Made by a program: the position numbers and the translations under genes | The notes under the pieces: model-generated | The model's database searches: none | What the model was told of the DNA's origin: nothing | Seen by the model: the letters and a program-made list of their open reading frames with translations, nothing else | Shown: positions 35,171-47,520 of the stretch, in pieces | Layout of the letters: every line of letters begins with the position of its first letter | Position numbering within the stretch: the first letter of the stretch is position 1 | DNA from: Ricinus communis | Taxonomy: Eukaryota; Streptophyta; Magnoliopsida; Malpighiales; Euphorbiaceae | DNA length: 64,000 nucleotides | Assembly: GCF_019578655.1 (NCBI RefSeq) | Contig: NC_063259.1 | Location: 3,274,001 to 3,338,000, forward strand | Direction of reading: 5' to 3'

Positions 35171-36039
35171 TGACTGGTTTCCCCAAGCACGAATCCTTTG
35201 TCATGTTATTATGACCTGTAATAAATAATATTTGGGTAACCTATGTAATAAATAATATTAGGTGACATGTACTACAAGATAGTGTAAATGTACTACAATC
35301 ATTGTATAATATACATTATCGATGTATATGTACTCTGCATTATTATCAGTTATCTTCCATTTTCTCTAGTTTTATTTAAACTCAAAATTGGAGATCACGA
35401 GAACTTCATGCCATGCTACTAATTTCTTAAACCTCACAGCCACATATACTTAATCTTCATATGGTAAACTCACAATATACATAAGGCAAATGTGGGAATA
35501 AAATATTAATATTTCACAATATCTTAAATGGACTTGCTTTTCCTACACTAGTTTCTCGTGATGGGGATTCTTCTTTTGAAAAAATATGCGTATATTTATA
35601 TAATTTTCCCATACTATACCTAAAGAGGGGGTGACTTCTTCTTGATGTCCATAATGATATCAAATTTCCAACCCGTTTCCTCGTACAACATCAGGATACT
35701 CAGTTGTGTCATTTACTTGATTTGTAACTATCGCAATAATATATATTGTTGCAATTTCTTTTAATTTTGTTGCAATCTTAACCAACAGATGAGCACGCTT
35801 TATGATTCAACCATCTTGTTTTTGTATTGAAATTTGGAGAGAGCTATGATTGAATTAATGAATATCATGTTAATTAGTAATGCCAAAATACTTCCTTTCA
35901 ATGAAGACTGAAGCTTTCCATGTATCTCCACCCTCTTGTATCAAGTTTCATGGGGTTAGAAAAATTGTCACCTAGTAAGATGTGCATGACCAGAGTTTTA
36001 AATTAATGAGTTAATAATTTAATAAGCTTATATTATGTG
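35171..36039. other. AT-rich intergenic DNA
   Basis: No gene is seen. A short word atgtaataaataatatt is repeated near 35216-35260. Confidence 0.4.
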
Positions 36040-36402
36040 ATGATAAGCCATGTTTGATAAGGCAAGCATACAGTAGAAAGTTTATTAGTTAATGTAGTAC
36101 ATTCGATTGATAATAACAAACATCTTCATTTTGCATTCTTAGAAAAGTATGAAAAGTCATGTTTATTAAGGCAAGTAGATGGAGTAAATTTGAAGCATGC
36201 AGTCGAACATTACCAATTAATGTAGTATATTTTATTGATAGTAACATACATATTCATTTTATAGTAATCTTCTTTAAAAAGTATGACATGCCATCTATAA
36301 TAAGGCAAGCAGATCAAGTAAATTTAAAACATAAACGCGAACATCTACTAATTAATGTAGTACATTTGATTGATAATAATATTTATGAAAATTTTCATTA
36401 AG
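36040..36402. repeat. Three-unit tandem repeat, about 108-134 bp
   Basis: Units begin with variants of aagccatgtttgataaggca (36045, 36153, 36287). Each includes attaatgtagtacatttgat and taataacatacatattcatt. The 80-codon frame here is produced by the repeat and is not a gene. Confidence 0.65.
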
Positions 36403-39400
36403 TTCAATTTAACACGTTGATAATACACTTCAACCACATGTACAATAGAATACATTCAACTATAATGTAATATTATGTTTAAGGTAATTACAGTCCATAG
36501 TAAATAACTTTTACAAAGTAGACCCAAAAGAATTTACATAAGATTGTCAATAAACCCAACTAAAGTCCTTTGCTTTTTCAATACAACTCTGTCTATAAAA
36601 AGATTCAAGTCCTTATGCATAATAAAAAACCTATTGTAGGGTCACTTGTAATTCTTTAGTACATTTATGAGACATGGCAGCAAAATTCCTTATTACCTTA
36701 AGATCCTCACAACAAATATTCAACACGTTTCTAAGCAAAATTAGCACTATCTAGGAGACTTTTCTTGCAGCTTCTTATGGTTTCAACTTCAAAAACTTTC
36801 AAAATAACTTCATTTCAAAATTATATGCTAATGTGGTGTTCTTACAAGTTACTTCCCCTTTTCATGAGTTTGCAATGGTAATAAAGTAAAGCTATTTTTA
36901 TTCAGAGTTCAAATAACTTGAAATTCTCTATAAACAATTTATTGAAGTTCAATTCATTAAGAAAAGCTTTAGCAATCGGCTAACTTGTCGAGATATACAA
37001 ACAAGCCACTTTCATGACTTATTGTACATTTCTTTAGATTAAATAAATAATTTCACTGAAACTAAATGTGATTCTTATTTCAGTCGTCCTAAGAAAATCA
37101 AACTAATTCAGTTAGATAGGAAGTTAAATATCCATCCAAAGGCTAGGAAATGGTATCAAGAGTTAGGTAACTAAAACTGAAACAATTTCTCTGATTTACA
37201 AACCATTTAAGGTACTAGCTGAAAATTCGAAACCTATAGGAATACCTCAAGTGGAACAAACCTTAAACATGAGAACTTTGAAGATATATTATCCAGAATC
37301 TCACTATGCCTCGCTTTCGACTCTTCGCATAGGTAACTGTCATACATAAACAAATGTATGAAGAATAAAATCAGATAACTATCTTGTAATCCTAAATTTA
37401 AACTAAAAGTAGAAAAGATTCTAAAACTAAGAACATGTACAATCTATAAAAGAAAGAAAGAAAGAAAAAATAAAAGAAAACTTCCAAAAATAATTGAAGT
37501 GCAATGAAGTCCTATCCAATCATCTCCAATTAGCACATTCAACATTTAAGTATCATTTTCATTTTAAGAAAATTCATACCGAGGTAATAGACACCTATTA
37601 TCAAAATATATTAGCATGTCAATTTGTATAACAAACAACTGCAAAGATGAGAGGTTTTAACTTTTCACTAGGAATAAATAGATCGGAAAATTCTTGCACA
37701 TATTCAATTTTACAATGATGGTATATTCAAATTTTTACCTAATAGGTATGCAAGTTGTCAATATAAATCTTTACTAGCTTTAACACTTACATTTTTTATT
37801 AGGTGTAATTATCATTGAATTGTATTACTAACAACCAGTTTTGTAAGTTGGCAGTTTAACATGCTTACCTTTCCTTAATAGACAAATACCTAATAAATTA
37901 ACAATTGGAAAAGAGTTCTAATAACCAAATGGATTCATATGTCAACAAACAATGAACTAAATATATGTTAAATAAATGGATTCATATGTCAACAAACAAT
38001 GAACAGAAATAAGTTAAACAAATATCAACTTTATATTTTTACCTTTTCAATTCAAAAGATTTTCCAAACTCTGAACATAGACAAAAAGTAGGCATATTTT
38101 GTAGCATGTGAAAGAAATAACAACAAAATAAAAAACAAGATAAAAGAGTTTATACCCAAATCAGAAGTAACCTAATGAAAAATTTCGCCCATTTTCAATA
38201 TACTAGTAATATTAATAAATTTTTCAAACCAAATCAAATACCCATTTCCATCTATGATATTTAAACATAGAGGTATCTTTCACAAAATAAAATCAAAGGT
38301 ATTAATATTATTTCATTGGCCGACTCACAGAGGAATAGAATTCAAATTAAAGTTTTGGGTTTATTGCCGCCAAACATAAGAAATCATCATTTATGCTCTA
38401 TTATGACTTTAGAAGAATTGGAATAGCTTCTTTTTCTTGAACAAGAGATTTTAGGAGATGTGTGGTTAGTAAATCACCTTATTCAAATGTTGAAGGGAAG
38501 GAGAAGAAGATAATAAATTTAGAGCGAAGCTTATTCTTTCTAAGGAAATGCTCTAGCTTACTCTTTTTAAGAAAATGTTCTCTTTCCTTTTTAAGAAAAT
38601 GCTCTTTTTTCTTTGTAAGGAATACTTTTTTACAAAAATACCACTAAACAATATATAAAATAATATACAATAGTGAATATTTATACTATATAATTATTAG
38701 GATCCATAATTTGGCTTTACAATTTCATAAAATATTAAATTGCTTCTCAGGGCCGTGCCATGTATCATCTTCCGAAAAAAAACCTGTCGCGGTTCAAGCG
38801 GCATTTCTCTAGGCTTCTCTGTCCAGACCCTCACCAATTATTTTACACTATTCTTATTATTATTTATTTATTTTTGTTGAACCAATTGAAGGAGGCCTAT
38901 GGGGTAGGGAAAGTAAGGCTATTTCACTAGGGTGATGAACGTTTACTGGTGGCTGACTGCATGCACAATGAGACCCTTTCCAAAGCATCTCTTTCCCTGT
39001 ATCTCTCCTTCTTTTGTTTTACGTTTTTTTTTTCTTTTGAAATCTTTTATAAGCTTATCAAACATATTCTCTTGAAAGAAGCAAACAAAAATACTCTCTT
39101 AGGTAAATACTATTTACTCTGTAAAATTTTGTTTAATACATGTCGCTTTTGTATTTTTTTTGTAAACTGTTTTTAAAATTCGTTAATAAAATTAACTATT
39201 ACCATATTCATATTATTTGAAAGACTAAAATTGTATTTTAAGATTATAATCTAATATTTAAATTTATTATCAAATATTAAAATCGTTCAAAATTAATTTT
39301 ATTATCAAATTTAAATAAAATCTTATTCTTAGCATAAATTATTTTTAATATCTAATTGAAATAATTAATTAATATTCTTTTACTTACTTTAATTTTTTAA

Positions 39401-39480
39401 TACAATTTAGTCTTAGCAAAATTTAAAAATTTAAAAACTGTTTATATTTAAAATAATAATATTAAATTATATATATATAA
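36403..39480. other. AT-rich intergenic DNA with minor repeats
   Basis: No gene is supported. A 49-base direct duplication (core ggattcatatgtcaacaaac) lies at about 37930-38010. Three copies of ttaagaaaatg-ctct occur at 38535-38610. The 60-75 codon frames at 38462 and 38949 are low-complexity. Confidence 0.5.
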
Positions 39481-39650
39481 AAAGTTATAGAACAAGATAA
39501 TAAGAAAATTTAAAAATTGTGCATTTTATGTACAAACTAAATAGTTCTAAATACTAATATATATATATATAGTAATACAACAAGATAATAAGAAAATTTA
39601 AAAATTGTGCATTTTATGTACAAACAAAATAGTTCTAAATACTAATTATA
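39481..39650. repeat. 88-bp tandem duplication
   Basis: caagataataagaaaattta with its following bases occurs at 39493 and 39581, and the next 60 bases are nearly identical. Confidence 0.7.
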
Positions 39651-40045
39651 TATCAAATATATACTAAATAGATATAAAAAATATATAAAATAGATACTAA
39701 AGTATAATTTGATATATCAATTTCAAATAATAGTATTACACTACATGTATACTATATATATACTAAATAAATATTAAAATATACTAGAAATCCGAAATAG
39801 ATACTAAAAGATTTTTTCAAATAATATTTATATACCAAATATCCTAAAACAATATAGGATAAAACTTTCTAACTAATTATAAGTATATATATAAAAGATG
39901 TATATCATATTACTAAATATATACTAAATAGACACCAAAAATATAAAATAGATACGAAAAGATAATTTTAGCTAATGTATATATATCAAATATTCTAAAA
40001 TAATATGATAAGAAACTTTCGAACTAATTATAAGTATATATAAAA

Positions 40046-40707
40046 GATGTATATTATATACTAAATTTGCATCAAAATATATGAATAAATGTAAAATATT
40101 GAATTAAATATTAAAAGATAATTTTAGATAGTAGTTCAAAATATTGTTTATATACTAAATAAATATCAAAATATGTAAAATTGCTATCAAATATCCAAAA
40201 CAGATACTAAAAATAATTTTAAATACTAATTATATATTAAATAGGTACGAAACATATACTAAAATATATTAAATAGATATAGAAATAATTAGATACTAAT
40301 TAAATGTATATGCGGCTCTCCGATAGATTGACCTGCAATTAAATTAATATTATCGAATGGATACTAAATATATATCGATGTATATTATATACTAAATTTG
40401 CATCAAAATATATGAATAAATGTAAAATATTGAATTAAATATTAAAAGATAATTTTAGATAGTAGTTCAAAATATTGTTTATATACTAAATAAATATCAA
40501 AATATGTAAAATTGCTATCAAATATCCAAAACAGATACTAAAAATAATTTTAAATACTAATTATATATTAAATAGGTACGAAACATATACTAAAATATAT
40601 TAAATAGATATAGAAATAATTAGATACTAATTAAATGTATATGCGGCTCTCCGATAGATTGACCTGCAATTAAATTAATATTATCGAATGGATACTAAAT
40701 ATATATC
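40046..40707. repeat. Apparently exact 331-bp tandem duplication
   Basis: Copy 1 is 40046-40376 and copy 2 is 40377-40707. Both start gatgtatattatatactaaa and end gatactaaatatatatc, and both include the GC-richer island tgcggctctccgatagattg. I found no difference on reading. It sits in a wider AT-rich field (39650-40760) built from the word agatactaaa. Confidence 0.85.
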
Positions 40708-42670
40708 ATATATATATTAAATATGTATCAAAAATTAAATACTATAAAAATTATAAAAATCGCTAATAACATATACTATTTTATTAAATAAAATACCTAA
40801 TACATACTACTGTATTTTTAAAATAATTATTAATTTACAGAATTTTTAAAGACAATAGTAAAATTAATATTTTTATTTTTTTTAGAATATTTCTGAAAGA
40901 ATTCCTTTAATTAAACCATTGTTAACATTAAAAAGGTTCATTGAACACAAATTTTGAATTCTTATTCTTCCGGGCCTTTTATTTTAAATGTCTTAATTAA
41001 AATTTATTGAAATTTAGTCTTCATTAAATATAAAGATTAAAAAGAAAATATAAGGACCTAAAGTAATACAGTTAAATATATATAAAAATCAATATACCAC
41101 GTTTATAAAATTTCAGAGAGTAATAAAATAAAAATTGAGTTAACTATTCTCATTGTATTATATTAAATTGTTAAAGGAGTGATATATCTAAATAGTATAT
41201 ATATCTGAATAATAAAAAATGACATATATTTTAAATATTATATATCTAACTAAATGAATGATTAGGTACAATATATAAAGATTATGCAAAAAAAAAAAAA
41301 ATTCCAATGGATAAAAGAGCCTAATAATAACTAAGAGTTATTTATTTAGAACATATAGGAGACATGATCCGGCGAATCTGGAGTATATTAATAAACAGTT
41401 CTCGAATTTAGGTTGAGAATCTGTTTTAAACCCCGCTAACATTTTATTTATACATTTCTGTTTTTAATTGCTTAGATATATAAAATTAGATATGGATGGT
41501 CCAAACTAAGTAGACATATTTCAATGAACAAATTATATATATAAATATATATGTACATATTTTATATTTTAATATTAAATAATTAATATAAATATATTTA
41601 AATTAATAAATATATATTGGAATTTATTTTAGTATAAACTTTTCATGTTTTGTTTACATAAACTACTGCAGTACCAGCGGTTTAGCAAAAGTTGACGTCA
41701 ATTCTATTAATTATTTTAGCAAATATATTTATAATTATGCTATTTTAGTTGCAAATTTTGAAAAATTTCAATTTAACAAAAAAAGAGAGGATATTTTAGT
41801 AGCATAAAATATATTAAAAATCTAATATGAAATTATTTTTATCTATTTTATTAGGATGAAATTTAGTTTAATAATTTTATATAAATTTAATTATGTAGCA
41901 TTTATATTTATTTTATTTTGTTTAAAGTATATAAATTTAAATTTATATATAAATATTAAAATATTTAATGAATTCCAAATAAAACAATGTTAAACTATTT
42001 CTTGAAACCACTTATCATAATACATATCTGTGGTTGCTACAACCCCACATTTTAGATTTGTTAGTTTTAATTTTTAATTAATTATGAATTGCAATTTGTA
42101 GATGAGCAGCCATATGCATACCCAAGCACTGAGATCACCTTGTGCATTGGAGGAAATCTATTCTCTTTTCTAATGGCCCAAGATTTGAACCAAATAGTTT
42201 ATGCAGAGCAGGAAACTCCCCTGTATATATATAAGATTAGATATAAATGTGTCAGTGATTTGACAAGAAGCAAAATGATATATAATTTTCATATTTGTTA
42301 CGTAATTATATTAATTATATTATAATATAATTAATAAATTAACTAATATATTATTTTAATTAAATAGGGATTTTAATCTTAAGCAATTGCATCAATTTAA
42401 TATATTTATAGATAAGTTATTTCTTAAGTAAATCTTTATGATTTTCAGTTTAAACAATGGTATATTTACTATAGAAAAAATATATATAAAAATAACAATG
42501 TCTAATATAGAAAAAATATTTATAATTAAAATAATATCAATGTAAACAAGCTACTTAGGATTATTTACTTTATAAGATGTAATAATATATTATACTTTCT
42601 AATTTGTAATTAAAGCCGACTAACATCTTACACCTAATCTTTTAGCCACTAATATTAAATCTCATATGGC
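40708..42670. other. AT-rich DNA upstream of the transporter gene
   Basis: No gene is supported. A somewhat less AT-rich piece at 42098-42215 gives a short frame (TEITLCIGGNLFSFLMAQD), but it has no family I recognise and no start or splice context I trust. Confidence 0.4.
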
Positions 42671-42673
42671 ACC

Positions 42674-42681
42674 TATATATA
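42674..42681 (+). promoter_or_regulatory. Probable TATA box of the transporter gene
   Basis: TATATATA at 42674-42681 lies in ggcacctatatatagatgcc, 50 bases before the ATG. This would give a short 5' UTR. In this AT-rich context only the position makes it notable. Confidence 0.5.
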
Positions 42682-42730
42682 GATGCCCCTCACTCTTTGT
42701 TTGGTAAAATAAGCATTATTAACTTTTTAG

Positions 42731-44275
42731 ATGGCTGACTCAACTCCTCTTCTCACTCAAAGAAACTCTTCAGCCGACTCTAAACAGCCTCCTCCGTCGC
42801 TCGATGAAGTGATTGAACAATGTGTTGGAGATTTAGGGTTATCCCAGTTCATTCAGGCCATCATCGTATCAATTTCATGGGCTTTTGATGCACAACAAAC
42901 CTTCATCAGTGTTTTCACAGAAGCTGAACCAACTTGGCACTGCACTGATCAGCATGGAAATGGATTATGTAATGATAACATTTGTCATCTTTCTAAAGAT
43001 TCATGGGCTTGGGACAGGCCAATATACTCATCAGTCATATCGGACTGGGGACTTGAGTGCTCCAGTTCATTTATCAAAGGCTTACCGGCATCTTCTTTCT
43101 TCATGGGATGCCTAGCAGGTGGCCTATTTCTAACTACCCTAGCGGACTCCTGTCTTGGTCGAAAGAACATGCTCCTTCTCTCATGTCTGATGATGTCTTT
43201 TGCTTCTTTACTTACTGTTTTCTCTCCAAACATTTGGATCTACTCAGTTTTAAAATTTGTTAATGGGTTTGGTCGTGCAACGATCGGAACTTGTGCACTT
43301 GTGTTATCAACAGAGGTAGTTGGGAAACGATGGCGAGGTCAGGTAGGAGTCATTGGTTTCTTTTGTTTTACTTTAGGGTTTTTGTCATTGCCAGCTATTG
43401 CTTACATAAATAGAGATTCTTCTTGGAGACATCTCTATCTATGGACTTCTATTCCTACCATTTTCTACTGCATATTAGTTCACTTATGGGTTCGTGAGTC
43501 TCCTAGATGGCTTCTCATTCGTGGGAGAAAAGATGAAGCTATGGGAATATTAACAAGTATTGCAGCGATTGACGGTAGTTGCTTGACAAGCAACTTTTCT
43601 GATTTTAGATTTGAGCAAGAGTCATGGAATGTTGACATTTACTCCGCAATCAAGATTCTACTGGAGAAAAGGTGGGCTTTTCGAAGATTATCTACTGTTA
43701 TGGTCGTAGGATTCGGCACTGGCTTGGTGTATTATGGCATGCCATTAGGCCTAGGAACTCTGGACTTTAATCTGTACTTAAGCGTCATGTTCAATGCCTT
43801 ATCGGAGCTACCAGCAGCTCTAATCACATTCTTCCTCATCAATAAATTAAACAGAAAATGTTCATTATTGGTGTTTAGTAGTCTAAGTGGAGTTTGTAGC
43901 ATATTATGCGTCCTTTTGGGAAAATTATCATCAAAGATACAGATAGGATTGGAGATGATATCCTTCTTTTGCGCATGTACAGGATTTAACATTCTACTGA
44001 TATACACCATAGAGTTGTTTCCTACTTGTGTTAGGAACTCAGCAATATCAATGGTCAGGCAAGCACTTGTGTTTGGCGGTGTGTTTAGTCCAGTACTAGT
44101 TGCTGCCGGAAGAGAAAGTGCTCTTCTATCATATGGAGTATTTGGATTGGTGATAGGCATATGTGGGGTGTTTGTGATCTGTTTGCCGGAGACAATGGGA
44201 GAAACAATTTGTGACACGATGGAAGAAGAAGAGCACAAACAAAGATTTCCCTCTAATGGAGAAGAAGGCATCTAA
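42731..44275 (+). CDS. OCT-like: Organic cation/carnitine transporter (MFS, plant OCT family)
   Basis: An intact 514-residue single-exon frame starting MADSTPLLTQRN. It is a major facilitator related to SLC22 carriers, expected to move organic cations or carnitine across a membrane. Typical family features: DEVIEQCVGDLGLSQFIQ before the first membrane span (about 40-60), a Cys-rich loop (Cys 71, 80, 85, 110) ending SDWGLEC, and the MFS signature GGLFLTTLADSCLGRK (130-145). Further on are STEVVGKRWRGQVG, WRHLYLWTSIPTIFY, RESPRWLLIRGR, then YYGMPLGLGTLDFNLYLS, IELFPTCVRNSAISMVRQA and LPETMGETICDTMEEEE. Length and a full twelve-span pattern fit a functional protein. D3-x3-L7-L8 fits an acidic dileucine sorting signal, which could direct it to the tonoplast (inference). 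It is the only intact host gene found, and its substrate cannot be told from sequence. Confidence 0.95.
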   Translation: MADSTPLLTQRNSSADSKQPPPSLDEVIEQCVGDLGLSQFIQAIIVSISWAFDAQQTFISVFTEAEPTWHCTDQHGNGLCNDNICHLSKDSWAWDRPIYSSVISDWGLECSSSFIKGLPASSFFMGCLAGGLFLTTLADSCLGRKNMLLLSCLMMSFASLLTVFSPNIWIYSVLKFVNGFGRATIGTCALVLSTEVVGKRWRGQVGVIGFFCFTLGFLSLPAIAYINRDSSWRHLYLWTSIPTIFYCILVHLWVRESPRWLLIRGRKDEAMGILTSIAAIDGSCLTSNFSDFRFEQESWNVDIYSAIKILLEKRWAFRRLSTVMVVGFGTGLVYYGMPLGLGTLDFNLYLSVMFNALSELPAALITFFLINKLNRKCSLLVFSSLSGVCSILCVLLGKLSSKIQIGLEMISFFCACTGFNILLIYTIELFPTCVRNSAISMVRQALVFGGVFSPVLVAAGRESALLSYGVFGLVIGICGVFVICLPETMGETICDTMEEEEHKQRFPSNGEEGI

Positions 44276-46029
44276 AATTCAATCTAATTTGTGCTGTTTT
44301 GCTTAATTTGGTCACTAGTGGGTTAATAATGGAGTAGGCTATTCACAAGGATAGTATTGTACTTAAACTTTTATAATAATATTTTTAAAAAAGAAATTTT
44401 CAATTTCTGATTTTTTTTATTATATTATATATTCTATATTATTATTTTAAATTGATTAAGAGAAAAAAGACTATAATTACTTTATAAAATCATGTAAAAG
44501 ATCTGAATAAAAATATCTTATATCACCTTTTACTTAGTTTACTAATTAGAAAAGGAATACACATATAATATCTTTTACTTAATTTAAGAAAAAATAAAAT
44601 TTAACCATATATTTATCAAAAATATTAAGTTTAGAAAAAATACCAAATACAATTAAATTCATTGAAAATGAATAGATTATAAATATTTATAGTAGGTAGT
44701 TTATCCAAATATATTATTATCTTATAATTTTAAGTGTTTAATAAATTACTTCTAGAAAAAAGTGTTTAATAAATTAAGTAAAAGAATAAAGATAGTTCTT
44801 CAAGACTTGTTTCTAATAATTAAAAATAATCGAGTTCTTTTTTAATAAAAACAATTAACAAGTTATACAAAATAAATAAAAAACTAAAAATTATAACATC
44901 CAAACATAATATTTTTAAAGCTCATATACTAAACTGAGAATGTATAATTTTGACCTTAATATTTTATGTGTGGCTTTAACCACACCCTTAATAATGACAT
45001 TATTACTTTCAAATATTGGCTATCTAAAGCAACTAGATACGAGATCTCTGTCAAACTAAGAAAGAATTTATAGATAAAGAGAATAAGTTTTTATTTTTGG
45101 CTAACTCATACCTTCTTATATCATATATCATAGTCATAAAATATATAAAAGTTGACGAATGTTAACAATACTATCTCTTGAACAGTTTTTTAGACAATTC
45201 TTCTTCTATTAATTCACTTTATCCAACTTTTTCAATTTAATAATTTATTATCTATTTAATAAGTTAAACTAATTTTATATTTTTTTAAAGAATAATATTA
45301 AAATATATTTATTAAAAAAATAAATTTATATTCTTTTTTATAAATAAAAATAAAAATAAAAAAGTAAATTTTCTTCACACACACAATATCTTGTGACTTA
45401 AAATTTACTATTTTAATTTTAATTTTTGAAAATAGATTCTTATGTGAATAAAAATACTTTCTATTTTCAACAACTTTATATTCTTATAATTATTTACATA
45501 ATAATAAAATCTATTTGCAATGTTTTACAATAAAAATGTTATTATTCTCATAATTAAGTATTTTAAAATTCATCATTAATAAATAAATTTATTTTACTTT
45601 TAATTATTAAAAGAATGTAGCACTTACATTTATATTTTCCCTATGGTCTAATTTTAATCATAAATAAAATCACAGACATGCATTTTTGGCTTTAGTTTTA
45701 ATTAATGAGATTTAGATAATCAAAATTTCTATAATGAATATGTTGCAGATATTAATATAATATAGATAACCAATAAGGGTTAAATTATTGGACTAAATGG
45801 AACTTTGACTTTGGTTAAAAAGTTCAAAGTTTGAAAAAAGATATATGCTTCTTATTTAAAAAAAAGGCGAGAAATTCATCTAAATTAATATTATATGATT
45901 AAATACAAGTTTTAAAAGGCAAACACTAAAATAGTATTTTGACCAAAGAAAAAAAAAGAAAAAGAAAGAAATGAAAAAAGAAAGAAGAAGCTATAAGCTT
46001 TTGTTCTTCTTTAATGGAAAATAAAGTTT
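44276..46029. other. AT-rich intergenic DNA
   Basis: It includes the transporter's presumed 3' UTR (aataat-type signals near 44372). No further gene or clear repeat is seen. An A/G-rich run lies at 45948-45990. Confidence 0.5.
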
Positions 46030-47010
46030 TAAGGGGAGTTAAAAGCTGAGTGGATGACCGCAAGCAAAGTGGCAGTCTTAGTTAGCGAAAATGGTGGTAA
46101 TAATGTCGACGAGTGCTTGCATCACCATCTCTATCTATGTTCTAGACGGTTGACCTAGCTTATACGGAACTGACACCTTAAGGATCTCACTATTAGGTCA
46201 TAGAGGAATAGCTACACATCTTTCATGACCCAATTGTTGGGATCTGTGCTCCTAAACAGGGATAGGGACTTCTTTACCATTTACTTGATTATTATTATAT
46301 AGTTGTCTAAGCATTACTCCCATGTTACATTTTTTGCATCCCGATGCTTCTTGGGTCTCCGAATCGGAAGAGGGGAGGGTAGCTCGCCGTCCTAGGGCCA
46401 CTCATATTCCTAGTTTATAGATTATTGTCACTTCCGAGGCACCTCTGACGGTGATGTAAGACATGATTTGTAGGAGTATTCTATTCCTTTCAGATTCGAT
46501 TGTGTCATATTAGAGCCCTTCTAGTATGGTGGACCAACGGCTAGCCCTAAAATCGAGCCTTCCTTCAGAGTTTACCTTGAGCATTTGCACGCATGTGAGT
46601 CATCTTTTCTTCATTGGTTTACATTGCTTTAATTCCAAAAACGTTAGTAATACATATACACATGCAATTCTACAAATTTAGAGAGACTAACTTCAGCATG
46701 TACACCGGCTCGTTGTAAATGCTATGAGACCGTTCTTCATCATCTACGAAGATTAGATGGTAAGTAAACAAAAATAAAAAAACAAAAATATCTACATAAT
46801 GTATGCATATTATGTTATGTTATGAAATGCAATATCTAATCCTTTGGGTTTTCTTATTGAGGGACCATGAGGGCTTAAGGGGCAGGTGGATGCCTACTAG
46901 TGGCGAACTGAGACCTTGACACTCCAGCTGTATGCACTTCAGACTCAAGGTCTGGAAGCTGATTCCGACGAGGGAATGGATGACTTGGGAGAGGGCCCCA
47001 ACGAATTTTG
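46030..47010 (+). pseudogene. Unidentified eroded coding relic
   Basis: Base composition rises above the flanks. Near 46350-46400 one frame gives SESEEGRVARRPRATHIPSL. At 46908-47012 another gives LTLQLYALQTQGLEADSDEG then MDDLGEGPNEF and TGA, an acidic C-terminus. Stops and shifts separate these pieces. I do not recognise the protein; a TE origin is likely from context. Confidence 0.3.
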
Positions 47011-47139
47011 ATTAGATTAGCGACTATTCTTTTCTTTAGAATACTGCTCTGAATTGATATTCACCACTGTACTTTGGTTATATAACTCCAGACTTTGAAT
47101 ATTATAAATATTTTGAGCATATTGAATATATGTTTTTAT

Positions 47140-47520
47140 TACTAAATTCCATATATATAGCTAACATAAGTGTTGAGATTTAAAAATGCATCGAAGAGGT
47201 TCAAAATAGGATTTTGGGGCCAGATGACATCACACAGCCGATCAGCTATGGAGCTGAGCTGATCGGTACTGTGTATAGTCGATCGACTATATGTAGTGCC
47301 GATCGGCTTTACAGTTGCAGAATCCGAATACACCACTAATTTTGAGCCTATATACATGCGCTTTGAACTTTCCCAAACGTCATTCCTTCCTCTACAGCTC
47401 AAAAACCATAATGCAAAAGCCTTCAAAACCCTTCTCAAAATCCTAAATGGCAATGAGTGGATCAAACTTGGGAAGTTTCATCTTTCTTCTTTCAAGGCAT
47501 CGCAACACATATAGCTTGAC
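47140..47520 (+). promoter_or_regulatory. Palindrome cluster with TATA-like site, possibly LTR U3
   Basis: Perfect inverted repeats: CCGATCAGCT/AGCTGATCGG (47238-47247 with 47257-47266), ATAGTCGATCGACTAT (47275-47290) and GCCGATCGGC (47298-47307). CCTATATACATGC follows at about 47347. The design resembles the GC-palindrome-then-TATA layout of the Athila LTRs in this window, but the words differ. No LTR ends were found. Confidence 0.35.

Noticed and set aside
42089..42325. Possible upstream exon or small gene before the transporter
   Set aside because: The transporter frame is complete from its own ATG with a nearby TATA; the 78-codon frame has no recognised family and trails into AT-rich sequence.
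43732..44271. 179-codon frame on minus
   Set aside because: It lies wholly antisense to the intact transporter and its translation has no domain; a coding shadow.
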